A DNA stretch of 13,724 nt, taken from contig JBDTLT010000144.1 in assembly GCA_039934635.1 (NCBI GenBank), positions 1 through 13,724 of the forward strand. The letters are read 5' to 3'. Each line of letters begins with the position of its first letter. Within the stretch, counting starts at the first letter, position 1. Shown in pieces: positions 1 through 7,166 of the stretch. This stretch comes from DATLFA01 sp039934635. Lineage in GTDB: Bacteria > Actinomycetota > Acidimicrobiia > Acidimicrobiales > WLNW01. Below the pieces are notes generated by a model, which was not told the DNA's origin, made no database searches, and worked only from the letters and a program-made list of their open reading frames with translations. Position numbers and translations under genes: made by a program.

Positions 1-319
1 GTCGACAAGCTCATGAGCATTGCACCGACTGCAGGAGGCAACGTGAAGCCGGCCCATGACAACACGCCTGCGGCGAGCGGGATCGCAATGGCCGAACCAA
101 CACCACGTCGCCAAGGAGCAGCGCGTCGACCGGCACGGTCTCGATCGCACCGTTCTCGGTGAACCGTTCGGCTTCGTCGGGCAACAATTCCGCGAGCGCC
201 GCCAGTGCCGACCGGGCTTGGCCCAGCGCCTTCATCTCCTGCCAATGGCCCAGCAACATGATCGTGATGAGCGCGGCCAACTCCCACCAGAACTCGAGGT
301 CGAACCAATCGAAGGTGGA
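1..319 (-). pseudogene. Scrambled remnant of a copper/heavy-metal P1B-type ATPase (two deletions, frameshifted)
   Basis: Read on the minus strand from 319, the frame gives STFDWFDLEFWWELAALITI and then MLLGHWQEM, the membrane helix before the actuator domain in CopA/CopB-type ATPases. The start of the actuator domain follows (VPVDALLLGDVVLVRP, ending near 89). In an intact pump this continues into GxxxPADG, the DKTGT phosphorylation site and the nucleotide-binding domain. Here, at about 91-95, the sequence jumps to another frame that reads SAIAIPLAAGVLSWAGFTLP and then PAVGAMLMSLS down to position 1, the characteristic last membrane region of the same family. The catalytic core, several hundred residues, is therefore missing and the two parts are out of frame. 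The N-terminal metal-binding and first membrane segments are absent too, since stop codons lie in frame at 320-325. The piece continues past the left edge. Either a true decayed gene or an assembly join at a contig end would give this picture. Family identity is clear; function is lost. Confidence 0.85.
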
Positions 320-321
320 TC

Positions 322-350
322 ACTATACCCCCAGGGGGTATATAGGGCAA
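322..350 (-). promoter_or_regulatory. Sigma-70-type promoter of the ATPase remnant
   Basis: On the minus strand, TTGCCC (345-350) is followed by exactly 17 bp and then TATAGT (322-327), a good -35/-10 pair predicting a transcript start near 315. The spacer is almost entirely the metal-type operator annotated at 324-342. This arrangement is well known for CsoR-controlled copper efflux genes. The region is AT-rich at its flanks compared with the surrounding coding DNA. It points into the broken ATPase gene, so it may still fire but would make a non-functional transcript. Confidence 0.65.
324..342. promoter_or_regulatory. CsoR/FrmR-family operator (perfect 19-bp palindrome)
   Basis: TATACCCCCAGGGGGTATA is a perfect inverted repeat with 9-bp arms around a single central A (333). 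The pattern TA(T)ACCCC…GGGGTAT(A) is the known recognition type of copper- or sulfide-sensing CsoR/CstR repressors. Its position inside the promoter spacer of a copper-type ATPase remnant fits repression that is relieved by metal. The repressor gene itself is not in the window. Which CsoR-family member binds is an inference. Confidence 0.75.
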
Positions 351-407
351 CCGAAGGCAGCCGCAACGCGGCCCGATTAGGCTGCGCCGCCGGGGAAGTA
401 CGAAGAC

Positions 408-412
408 AGGGG
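408..412 (+). promoter_or_regulatory. Ribosome binding site deciding the start of the molybdenum hydroxylase gene
   Basis: AGGGG lies six bases before the ATG at 419. It supports that start over the open frame extending back to 56, whose upstream part runs antisense through the ATPase remnant and resembles no protein of this family. Confidence 0.6.
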
Positions 413-418
413 TCTCGA

Positions 419-2722
419 ATGGCTGGTTCCGGTTCGATTCTGGGCAACGCGGTGCTTCGACTCGAAGACCCGACACTGCTAACCGGCGAGGGGAAGTACG
501 TCGACGACCTCGTCGAGACGGGCATGTTGCATGTCAGCTTCGTGCGTTCGACGGTCGCGCACGGCAACGTCGTATCGGTCGACGTCAGCGCGGCGGCGTC
601 GATGCCGGGCGTCGTCGGGGTGTACCACGCGGGTGGTGACGATCTCGGCCTGCCGTCGTTCCAAGGTTTCGCGATGATGCCGGCGGCGCTCAACCGCCCG
701 ATCTTCGCGTCGGAGAGAGTGCGTTTCGTGGGCGACATCGTCGCGGCCGTTGTTGCCGAGACCAAGTCGCAGGCGGGCGACGCGGTTGATGCCGTGGTCG
801 TCGAGTACCAATCGCTACCGGTCGTGACTACGGCGATGTCCGGCCTCGACTCCGACGCGCCGCTTTTGTTTCCCGAGCACGGATCCAACGTGTGCTTCGG
901 CACCGAGATCGGGCAGGACGCGGATCCCCTCGAGGGGGCCGACGCGGTCGCCGAGGTCACCATGGTGAGCCAGCGACTCGCCGGAGTGCCGATTGAGAAC
1001 AACGGCATCGTTGCGGTGCCAGACGATGGCGGGCTGACGTTGTGGGTCTCGCACCAGGCGCCGCATTCCATCCATGGTTCGTACGCGCCGATGCTCGGTC
1101 TCGAACCGGCCAAGCTGCGCGTCGTGTGCCCGTGGGTCGGCGGCGGGTTCGGTCCCAAGGCCGCGGGTTACGTCGAGCATGTTGTCGCCGCAAAGATCGC
1201 GCTCACGCTGAATCGTCCGGTCAAGTGGGCCGAGACACGGTCCGAGGACATGGTGTCGCTCGTGCACGGTCGCGACTTCGTGATGACCGCCAAGCTCGGC
1301 GTGACGAAGGCGGGCAAGATCGTCGGTCTCGATGCCAACGTCGTGGCCGCGGCAGGCGCGTACCCGGCGATCGGTGCGATCTTGCCGATGCTCACGCAGA
1401 TGATGTCGGTCGGTGTCTACGAAGTGCCCAAGGTGCGATTCAAGACGGCCAGCGTGATGACCAACAACACCACCGTCGGCGCGTACCGCGGTGCGGGTCG
1501 CCCCGAAGCAACGCAGCTCATCGAGCGGGTGCTCGACGTTGCCGCCGACAAGATCGGCATGGATCCGGCAGAGATCCGGCGCGTCAACTTCATCCAACCG
1601 GCCACGTTTCCGATGACGACGCCGACGGGTGCCAACTACGACTCCGGCGAATACGAAAAGGCACTCGACGCCGTCTTGGTCGCGTCCGGCTATACCCAGC
1701 TGCGAGCCGAGCAAGCGAAGCGCCGGGACGAGGGTGCCGTCAAGCAGCTCGGCATCGGGTTGTCGACCTACGTCGAAGTCACCGCGCCCGTCGGTCTGCA
1801 CATCGAGTTCGGTGCGGTCGAGGTACACGACGACGGCAGTGCCAGTGTGGTCGCCGGCACAAGCGTGCATGGGCAAGGCCATCACACCGCGTTCGCGATG
1901 TTGGCGAGTGATGTGCTCGGCATCCCGATGGACAAGATCAAGCTCGTCAACTCCGACACGGCCGCCGTGCCGCGCGGCAATGGCACGCTTGGCTCGCGCT
2001 CACTGCAGACCGCGGGTAGCGCGGTCCACTTGGCGTCGCTCGAAGTGCTCGACCGGTCCAAGAAGATCGCGGCGCACCTGCTCGAAGCGACCTCTGACGA
2101 CATGGTTGTCGGCGGCGGCGGGCTGCACGTCGCCGGCGTTCCTTCGAAGGCCGTCTCGTGGGTCGAGCTCGCGGCGGCGTCGAAGGACGCGGCCAAGCTC
2201 CCCGCCGGTGTCGAACCAGGCATCTTGCGCCACGAGCTCGACTTCGACGGCACGGGTTCGACATTTCCGTTCGGGGCCCACGTGTCGGTGGTCGAAGTCG
2301 ACACCGAGACCGGCGCCGTCGAGATGTTGCGCCACGTCGCGGTCGATGACTGCGGGCGCATTCTCAACCCGATGCTCGTCGCCGGCCAACAACACGGTGG
2401 CATCGCGCAAGGCGCGGCGCAGGCGTTGTTCGAATGGTTCCAATACGATGCCGACGGCAACCCGGTGACGTCGAACCTCACCGACTACGGCATCCCCGCG
2501 GCGTCCGAGCTGTGCAGCTTCGAGACGTCGAACACGCAGACCGACAGCCCCCGCAACCCGCTGGGCGCAAAGGGCATCGGCGAGTCGGGCACGATCGGAT
2601 CGACGCCCGCGATCCAAAACGCGGTTGTCGACGCGGTGTCCCATCTGGGAATCACGCACATCGACATGCCGTGCACGGCCGAGACCGTATGGTCGGCGAT
2701 TCAGACCGCTCGTTCCAACTGA
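419..2722 (+). CDS. Molybdopterin-binding large subunit of a xanthine dehydrogenase/CO-dehydrogenase-like hydroxylase (form II, CoxL-like)
   Basis: The product is 767 residues, the usual length for the large subunit of molybdenum hydroxylases. The N-terminus (ILGNAVLRLEDPTLLTGEGK, then YVDD) is the standard aldehyde oxidase/xanthine dehydrogenase a/b hammerhead start. Cofactor motifs follow in order: GGGFGPK (241-247), AYRGAGR (355-361), HGQG around Gln486, and KGIGESG with the presumed catalytic base Glu722. AYRGAGR marks the form II or generic aldehyde-oxidase-like group, not the AYxCSFR of true CO dehydrogenase, so the substrate cannot be named; it may be an aldehyde, an N-heterocycle or another small molecule. 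The family works with a FAD subunit (CoxM) and a 2Fe-2S subunit (CoxS); neither is next to it. Its left neighbour is a divergent ATPase wreck and its right neighbour is convergent, so it appears monocistronic. The enzyme is probably cytoplasmic, as no signal peptide is visible. Confidence 0.93.
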   Translation: MAGSGSILGNAVLRLEDPTLLTGEGKYVDDLVETGMLHVSFVRSTVAHGNVVSVDVSAAASMPGVVGVYHAGGDDLGLPSFQGFAMMPAALNRPIFASERVRFVGDIVAAVVAETKSQAGDAVDAVVVEYQSLPVVTTAMSGLDSDAPLLFPEHGSNVCFGTEIGQDADPLEGADAVAEVTMVSQRLAGVPIENNGIVAVPDDGGLTLWVSHQAPHSIHGSYAPMLGLEPAKLRVVCPWVGGGFGPKAAGYVEHVVAAKIALTLNRPVKWAETRSEDMVSLVHGRDFVMTAKLGVTKAGKIVGLDANVVAAAGAYPAIGAILPMLTQMMSVGVYEVPKVRFKTASVMTNNTTVGAYRGAGRPEATQLIERVLDVAADKIGMDPAEIRRVNFIQPATFPMTTPTGANYDSGEYEKALDAVLVASGYTQLRAEQAKRRDEGAVKQLGIGLSTYVEVTAPVGLHIEFGAVEVHDDGSASVVAGTSVHGQGHHTAFAMLASDVLGIPMDKIKLVNSDTAAVPRGNGTLGSRSLQTAGSAVHLASLEVLDRSKKIAAHLLEATSDDMVVGGGGLHVAGVPSKAVSWVELAAASKDAAKLPAGVEPGILRHELDFDGTGSTFPFGAHVSVVEVDTETGAVEMLRHVAVDDCGRILNPMLVAGQQHGGIAQGAAQALFEWFQYDADGNPVTSNLTDYGIPAASELCSFETSNTQTDSPRNPLGAKGIGESGTIGSTPAIQNAVVDAVSHLGITHIDMPCTAETVWSAIQTARSN

Positions 2723-2741
2723 GTGTGAAATCCCTCGTTAC

Positions 2742-3923
2742 CTAGATCATCGCGGCGCACGCTTGCCGCAGGTGATCGCGCGGCCCCAGCGTCGGTGATT
2801 CTTCGAGCATGCGGTCGACGACCGCATCGAGGTCTGTCGCGTCGAGGCCGACGTCGCTCAGCCGTGTCGGGACCGACAGTGCCGCCAGTAGGTCGCGGAG
2901 TCCCTCGCCGAGTGGGACCGCGGTTTCGTCGTTGACCGGCCAGCCCAGCGCGGCGGCCATCTCGGCTTGGCGCGTAGCGGTGGCGTCCGCGTGATAGCGC
3001 AACGCGTGCGGTAGCGCGATGCACGAGCCCGCACCGTGCGACATTTCGAACACTGCGCCCAGCGCGTGTCTCGCGGCGGTAGAGAACCATCCGCTGACGC
3101 GCGGGGCACTGAGTCGCGGCAAGGTCATCTTGGTCATCCATGTGGCGATGAGCTCGTTCTGTCGCCGTGCGGTAAGTGGAGTCGGGCTGTCGAAAAGGAG
3201 TGACTCGGTCAGCTTGCGCGTCGCGTTGACGAGGATCGGGTCCGAGAAGGGTTCGCCGTCGCTACGACAGAACGCCGCAATCGTGTCGTCGAGCGCTTTG
3301 ATCGCAGTCTCGTTCCAGATGGCGGTGGGCGTGTGCGCCGCGATCTCCCCGTCGAGGAAGACGGTGCGATCGACGCAGTTGCCATCGCCGTACGCCACCT
3401 TGCGCGCCGTGTCGGCGTGCCGTGCACCCCAGAAGGGCAAGAACTCGGCGAACGACAGCGTGGTAGTGACCATGACGACGCCAATGGTGCGACGCGGCGT
3501 CGTATCAGTCGGCTCGGAGAGCCGGCCGAACGCAATCGGTTGCAGATCGCCCACCGTTGTGGTGTTGGTGCCGAGTAGGACAGCGATGCCCTTCGCGCAA
3601 TCGATGGCGCTGCTGCCACCGACGACGACGAGGCCGTCGACGTCGTGCTCGCGGGCCAAGGCGGCACCCGCATCGATGGTGTCGACCGGTGTGTGCGGCC
3701 GCGATCCGTCGAACAGGACGGCGTCACGCTCGAGTGCATCACGAACCGTGGCAAGTACGGGCGACTGCACAACATTCGCGCCGCACACGATCATCGGCCG
3801 GCGAATGTGCTGCGCATCGACCTCCGACGCCAAGCGTTCGCGCACCGCGCCGAGACCGCTTACCACCGCGCGCAGTCCACGCTCGACGCGGAAGGTACTC
3901 ACGATTGTCGCTCGATTGCTCAC
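2742..3923 (-). CDS. Iron-containing alcohol dehydrogenase / maleylacetate reductase family protein with altered metal site
   Basis: The product is 393 residues and shows the two-domain Fe-ADH fold. The N-terminal half carries the NAD(P)-binding loop GGSSAIDCAK (102-111) and TTTLSFAEF (153-161), the place of the usual PTTxGTGSE. The C-terminal helical half keeps the two later metal-ligand histidines, His286 (RHALGA) and His296 (SHGAG). The earlier DALxHAIE motif reads KALDDTIAA, so the usual Asp and His ligands are Lys209 and Asp213. Metal binding may be weakened or lost, as in some maleylacetate reductases. The likely reaction is NAD(P)H-dependent reduction of a keto or aldehyde group; the substrate is unknown. 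The start is GTG at 3921-3923. A TACCCT box six bases upstream suggests a leaderless transcript, although the gap to the upstream lipoprotein gene is only 19 bp, so read-through is also likely. It converges on the molybdenum hydroxylase gene across 19 bp with no terminator visible. Confidence 0.9.
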   Translation of the reverse strand: MSNRATIVSTFRVERGLRAVVSGLGAVRERLASEVDAQHIRRPMIVCGANVVQSPVLATVRDALERDAVLFDGSRPHTPVDTIDAGAALAREHDVDGLVVVGGSSAIDCAKGIAVLLGTNTTTVGDLQPIAFGRLSEPTDTTPRRTIGVVMVTTTLSFAEFLPFWGARHADTARKVAYGDGNCVDRTVFLDGEIAAHTPTAIWNETAIKALDDTIAAFCRSDGEPFSDPILVNATRKLTESLLFDSPTPLTARRQNELIATWMTKMTLPRLSAPRVSGWFSTAARHALGAVFEMSHGAGSCIALPHALRYHADATATRQAEMAAALGWPVNDETAVPLGEGLRDLLAALSVPTRLSDVGLDATDLDAVVDRMLEESPTLGPRDHLRQACAAMI

Positions 3924-3929
3924 CGCACG

Positions 3930-3935
3930 AGGGTA
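3930..3935 (-). promoter_or_regulatory. Candidate leaderless -10 box (TACCCT) for the Fe-ADH family gene
   Basis: On the minus strand TACCCT is followed by six bases and then the GTG start. This is the TAnnnT-N6-start arrangement expected when transcription begins at the start codon. No good -35 hexamer accompanies it and no Shine-Dalgarno sequence precedes the GTG, so the call is tentative. Confidence 0.35.
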
Positions 3936-3942
3936 CGCGGAA

Positions 3943-5157
3943 TCACGAACCGACTGCGAACGCGTGCAGGAAGGCCGGCGCGATCTTGTTCTCGGGATTC
4001 GAGAGCGGCTCGATGACGTCGAATTCGACGACCTGACCCGTTGCGACTTGGTAGGCGGTGACTCGCCCGGTTTCTTGCAAGGCGAACAACCAGCAGCCGT
4101 CGGGGCTCGGCCACACGCCTTTCACGCCCGACGCGTAACCATTGCCTACGATCGGCTCGAGCTTGGCCGTCGGCCACTTGATCGCCGTATGGGTGCCGGT
4201 GTCGAGATCCCAGAGGTCGATGTACTCGGGCGAGCGCAACGTCCAGTCCACGTCGAGGTCTTCACCCAACACATAGCGGCCATTCGCCGTGATGGCAATG
4301 GGACAGAGCGATACGACAATGCCTTCGTTCAGCGGTCCACAGTTGGCGAAGACGTTGCCCAGCTTCACTGCCTTCGGGTTGGCGCTGGTGCCGCCGTAGG
4401 TTTGGCAGGTAGTCGCCGCGGTGCATTCGCGCCACACGACTCGTCCACCGCCAACAGCGACGACGGCACCGATCGCCCATGTTCGGGCGTGCTGCGAATC
4501 GATGTCGATCAAGATGATTCGCCCCTGAGCCTCGAAGACGAACTCGCTTCCGACGATGCCGGCTAGGTGAAAGTCCGAAGAGGCGTCGATGCCCGAGTTG
4601 TCGAGATGCAGGCGGAACGAGCGAGCGATGTTGCCGCTGCGATCGAGCTCGTCGACGATGAGATCGGGAGAAGTCGGGCCTTCGGTGTGCGGGACCCAGA
4701 TCGTGCCTGTCGCGGCAGGGAACGTCCCGTAGAAGGAGCGATCGCGGACGAGGGTGCGCTGGCTGAGGTCGCGATTTGCAACCAGTGCGTTCCGATATCC
4801 GCTGGCGAACAATGCCCCCGGCACGGTGAGCATCAGCCATAGGCCCGCCGGCTCGCGGGGCGCGCTTGCGTCGAGTTGAAGCGAGCGAATGCGACCCGTG
4901 TCGAGATCCGCCGCGAATAGCGTGTCGCCCGCCGACAGATACACGGTCCACCCGGTTTGCGATCCGAGCACCGAGCCTGGGCGGCCGCTGACGAATTCAC
5001 CGGCCGCGGACGCGGGACGGGAGGTCGTGGTGGTGCTCTCTTGCAACACTGGTGCGCGCGCCACGACGTTCGTCGAATCGACGGACGAGCAGCTCGTCAA
5101 TGCCGTCGCAACGACGACCGCGAGTGCGATAAAGGGCTCAGCCGATCGCGAACGCAC
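3943..5157 (-). CDS. Secreted lipoprotein with propeller-like repeats, copy B of a tandem pair
   Basis: The product is 404 residues and I do not recognise a named family. A lipoprotein signal peptide is clear: basic MRSR, a hydrophobic stretch, and the lipobox LTSC with Cys23 as the lipidated residue. A short Thr/Ser-rich linker (ESTTTTSRP) leads into a beta-rich body of repeated strands with turns such as DLDTG (85-89 and 317-321), ANGRY (291-295) and SPDGCWLF (351-358), as in beta-propellers. It is paralogous to the upstream gene: both share GGG-x-hydrophobic-VWREC, ANGR, SPDGxWLF and the ending VxFDVxEP. Both also keep four cysteines (here Cys245, 251, 273, 285), probably paired as disulfides outside the membrane. 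The GTG start lies inside the end of the upstream gene, a 20-base overlap that suggests translational coupling. It probably acts at the outer face of the cytoplasmic membrane; the ligand or partner is unknown. Confidence 0.85.
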   Translation of the reverse strand: MRSRSAEPFIALAVVVATALTSCSSVDSTNVVARAPVLQESTTTTSRPASAAGEFVSGRPGSVLGSQTGWTVYLSAGDTLFAADLDTGRIRSLQLDASAPREPAGLWLMLTVPGALFASGYRNALVANRDLSQRTLVRDRSFYGTFPAATGTIWVPHTEGPTSPDLIVDELDRSGNIARSFRLHLDNSGIDASSDFHLAGIVGSEFVFEAQGRIILIDIDSQHARTWAIGAVVAVGGGRVVWRECTAATTCQTYGGTSANPKAVKLGNVFANCGPLNEGIVVSLCPIAITANGRYVLGEDLDVDWTLRSPEYIDLWDLDTGTHTAIKWPTAKLEPIVGNGYASGVKGVWPSPDGCWLFALQETGRVTAYQVATGQVVEFDVIEPLSNPENKIAPAFLHAFAVGS

Positions 5158-6355
5158 CGAATGTCCTGTCGCGCGGTTCGACCACGTCGAACTCGAGCAG
5201 CTTGCCCGACTCGAGATGGACCGCCGCGATTCGACCGCTGCTTTCCATGCCGAAGAGCCACTGGCCGTCGGGGCTGAACATCAGCCCGTAGTAGTCGCCA
5301 GCATTGATCAACTGGCGGGTGACGGGCCATACCGGCCGGGTCTTTCCGCCGAACTCGAGGTCGAAGACTGTGGGGTCGATGGACCCCGTGCGGGCCGTGG
5401 CGTCGGACGCGAGATAGAAGCGCCCGTTGGCGCTGAACGAGCCATCGCAGAACTCGTGGTAGCCCTCGAAGGGCTCCCCACACAGCGAGGACGTTGGCTC
5501 TAGCGATCGGAGCTTGGGGTTCACCGCGTTGCCGGCATACGACCGGCATTGAAGGTGCTCGGTACATTCGCGCCACACGATCCAACCGCCGCCGACGTTG
5601 GTGAGCTCACCTACCGCCCATTCCCGCGAGGCCCCGCTGGTGATGTCGACGAGGAAGATCCGCCCGGCCGCGGACGTGACGAGATCGTTCCCGATGACTC
5701 CCGTGGCGCGCGGAGCAACAAACGTGAGCGCCCTCGTCCTCGTGCCGTCGGCGGCGAGCTCCACGTAGTTGTTGGCTCCGGACGACCACGACCACACGCG
5801 ATCTGGTGCGCTCCCCCGGAAGGAAATTCCAGTTACGTCAGGAATCGGCCGCGGTGGAACCTTCATCGTCGCGTCCACGAGTACGAGTGTGTTGGTCTCG
5901 AGAAACAGACCGTTGTCGACCGCATAGATCTGGCCGTAGAACGCGCGTGCGCCGTAGCTTCGGGAAGAAACGGGTATCGACGTTTCGGTGATGGCGCCCG
6001 TGTCGAGATCTACGACGAATATTTGGGTGCCGGTGACAACGTAGAAGTGCCATCCTGTCTTTGCGCCGAGGACGGGCTCTGGGCGATCGTTGACGAACAC
6101 GCCCGCGGGTCGCGCGGACAAGGTGGTAGGCGGGCTGCCGAACGAACGGGTCGTCGTTGTGGTCGAGACGGTCACCCCTCGGGTGGCGGCGGTCGTCGGG
6201 GAGGCACTGGTGGTCGGCAACTCGGTGGCGAGCGAGGAGGTTGGCGCCGACGTCGACGGCGCGACCGTGCGCTCGAGTGACTTGCCGCCCGAGCAGGCGG
6301 CAAGGCATAAGGCCCCCACAAGGCACGCACCGATGTGCGCGCGGATGGTCATCAT
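5138..6355 (-). CDS. Secreted lipoprotein with propeller-like repeats, copy A of a tandem pair
   Basis: The product is 405 residues from the first of two adjacent ATG codons (6353-6355 and 6350-6352). The open frame continues further upstream, but that part runs into the divergent permease gene and lacks signal features, while this start gives a textbook lipoprotein signal: MMTIRAH, a hydrophobic core, and LAAC with Cys21 lipidated. A long Ser/Thr/Pro linker (about 30-80, including STTTTTR) tethers a beta-rich domain. That domain has DLDTG (116-120), WREC (261-264), SANGRF (308-313) and SPDGQWLF (361-368). The four cysteines 264, 270, 292 and 303 match the spacing in the downstream copy. It is the first gene of a minus-strand set: copy A, copy B, then the Fe-ADH family gene. 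No Shine-Dalgarno sequence at good distance is visible. No function can be assigned beyond an extracytoplasmic, membrane-anchored propeller-like protein. Confidence 0.85.
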   Translation of the reverse strand: MMTIRAHIGACLVGALCLAACSGGKSLERTVAPSTSAPTSSLATELPTTSASPTTAATRGVTVSTTTTTRSFGSPPTTLSARPAGVFVNDRPEPVLGAKTGWHFYVVTGTQIFVVDLDTGAITETSIPVSSRSYGARAFYGQIYAVDNGLFLETNTLVLVDATMKVPPRPIPDVTGISFRGSAPDRVWSWSSGANNYVELAADGTRTRALTFVAPRATGVIGNDLVTSAAGRIFLVDITSGASREWAVGELTNVGGGWIVWRECTEHLQCRSYAGNAVNPKLRSLEPTSSLCGEPFEGYHEFCDGSFSANGRFYLASDATARTGSIDPTVFDLEFGGKTRPVWPVTRQLINAGDYYGLMFSPDGQWLFGMESSGRIAAVHLESGKLLEFDVVEPRDRTFGAFAIG

Positions 6356-6406
6356 CGAACAGTCTGACTCACCGATGGTCCGCTCTCTTCCCGCTGCAGG
6401 CAATTG

Positions 6407-7123
6407 ATGGACGCCGGTAGTGCGTTGACTGTCGCCGCAGTGGCCTTTGGTGCGACGACGCATGCCGTCACGGGGCTCGGCTTCTCGATCGTCTGCGTGC
6501 CCGCGTTCACTGTCGTGTACGGAGGGCGCGACGGTGTGCGCTTGTCCAACCTTCTCGCGCTGGGCGTCAACGCGCTCGTGCTGGGCCGTGAGGGACGTCA
6601 CGCCGACTTCCGCCGCGCGTTCGCCTTACTCGTGCCCGCGTCGATTGCCGCGCCGTTGACGGCAATCGCGATCCGATACGCCGACGCCGATCTGCTGTCG
6701 ATCATCGCGGGCTTCGTCGTACTCGCGACGGTCGGAGCGCTCGCCGTGGGCGCTCGTGCGCCCGGCTTCGCGGGGCCGATGGGAGCGGTCGTTGCCGGCT
6801 CGGCGAGCGGCGCCATGAACGTCGTCGCCGGGATCGGTGGGCCAACGGTGGCGGGCTATGCGAACAACGCGCAGTGGCCGCCCGATCGCTTACGGCCGAC
6901 TCTGGCGACGTACTTCCTGGGCCTCAACGCGATATCGGTCGCGGTGCGGGGTGCGCCCGACGTTTCGCTCGCACTGGTCATCGCGTGCGCCGTGGCGCTC
7001 GTGGTCGGCTACGCCGCCGGCGTGGTGTTGCGGGGCCGCATCGATGCCCGTCACCTTCAGCTCGGCACGTTGTTGCTCGCGGGCTGTGGCGCGGTGGCGG
7101 CGATCGTCAAAGGTTTCGCGTGA
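6407..7123 (+). CDS. TauE/SafE (TSUP) family membrane permease
   Basis: The product is 238 residues, very hydrophobic, with about seven or eight predicted membrane segments. The family's two-fold repeat is visible: an N-terminal THAVTGLGFSIVCVPAF segment and, after the midpoint, SGAMNVVAGIGGPTVAGYAN followed by RLRPTLATYF. Both are typical of the TSUP family, whose members move sulfite, sulfonates or other organic anions across the cytoplasmic membrane. The substrate cannot be read from the sequence. It has the usual size for a short TSUP protein. The ATG at 6407 directly follows an in-frame TTG at 6404, so either could be used; no clear ribosome site helps. It is divergent from the lipoprotein pair, with about 50 bp between starts, so the two units may share control. 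The polymerase-domain gene follows 43 bp downstream on the same strand. Confidence 0.85.
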   Translation: MDAGSALTVAAVAFGATTHAVTGLGFSIVCVPAFTVVYGGRDGVRLSNLLALGVNALVLGREGRHADFRRAFALLVPASIAAPLTAIAIRYADADLLSIIAGFVVLATVGALAVGARAPGFAGPMGAVVAGSASGAMNVVAGIGGPTVAGYANNAQWPPDRLRPTLATYFLGLNAISVAVRGAPDVSLALVIACAVALVVGYAAGVVLRGRIDARHLQLGTLLLAGCGAVAAIVKGFA

Positions 7124-7151
7124 CCGGTCGGTCGCGGTCGTGCGTTGTCGC

Positions 7152-7157
7152 TAGCGT
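7152..7157 (+). promoter_or_regulatory. Candidate -10 box (TAGCGT) for the polymerase-domain gene
   Basis: TAGCGT lies nine bases before the ATG at 7167 and would place the transcript start about three bases ahead of it, giving an almost leaderless mRNA. The only Shine-Dalgarno-like bases, GGAG at 7161-7164, are just two bases from the ATG and too close to be effective, which favours this reading. No strong -35 box is visible. Confidence 0.35.
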
Positions 7158-7166
7158 CGCGGAGCG

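Noticed and set aside
56..418. N-terminal extension of the molybdenum hydroxylase open frame back to 56
   Set aside because: It runs antisense through the ATPase remnant and the metal operator, and has no family resemblance; the ATG at 419 has a ribosome site and begins the conserved domain.
232..1158. Minus-strand open frame of 308 codons
   Set aside because: It is a shadow of the molybdenum hydroxylase gene and operator region; low-complexity Ser/Thr/Arg/Pro composition and no recognisable domain.
815..1885. Minus-strand open frame of 356 codons inside the molybdenum hydroxylase gene
   Set aside because: Arg/His/Asp-rich composition typical of an antisense frame in high-GC DNA, while the plus strand encodes a complete conserved protein.
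2723..2741. Terminator between the convergent molybdenum hydroxylase and Fe-ADH genes
   Set aside because: The 19-bp gap has no inverted repeat or T run.
3019..4566. Plus-strand open frame of 515 codons
   Set aside because: It crosses two well-supported minus-strand genes and the gap between them; Ser/Arg-rich without motifs.
6356..6601. Longer start for lipoprotein copy A
   Set aside because: The extra 82 residues are hydrophilic, overlap the divergent permease gene and would bury the signal peptide.
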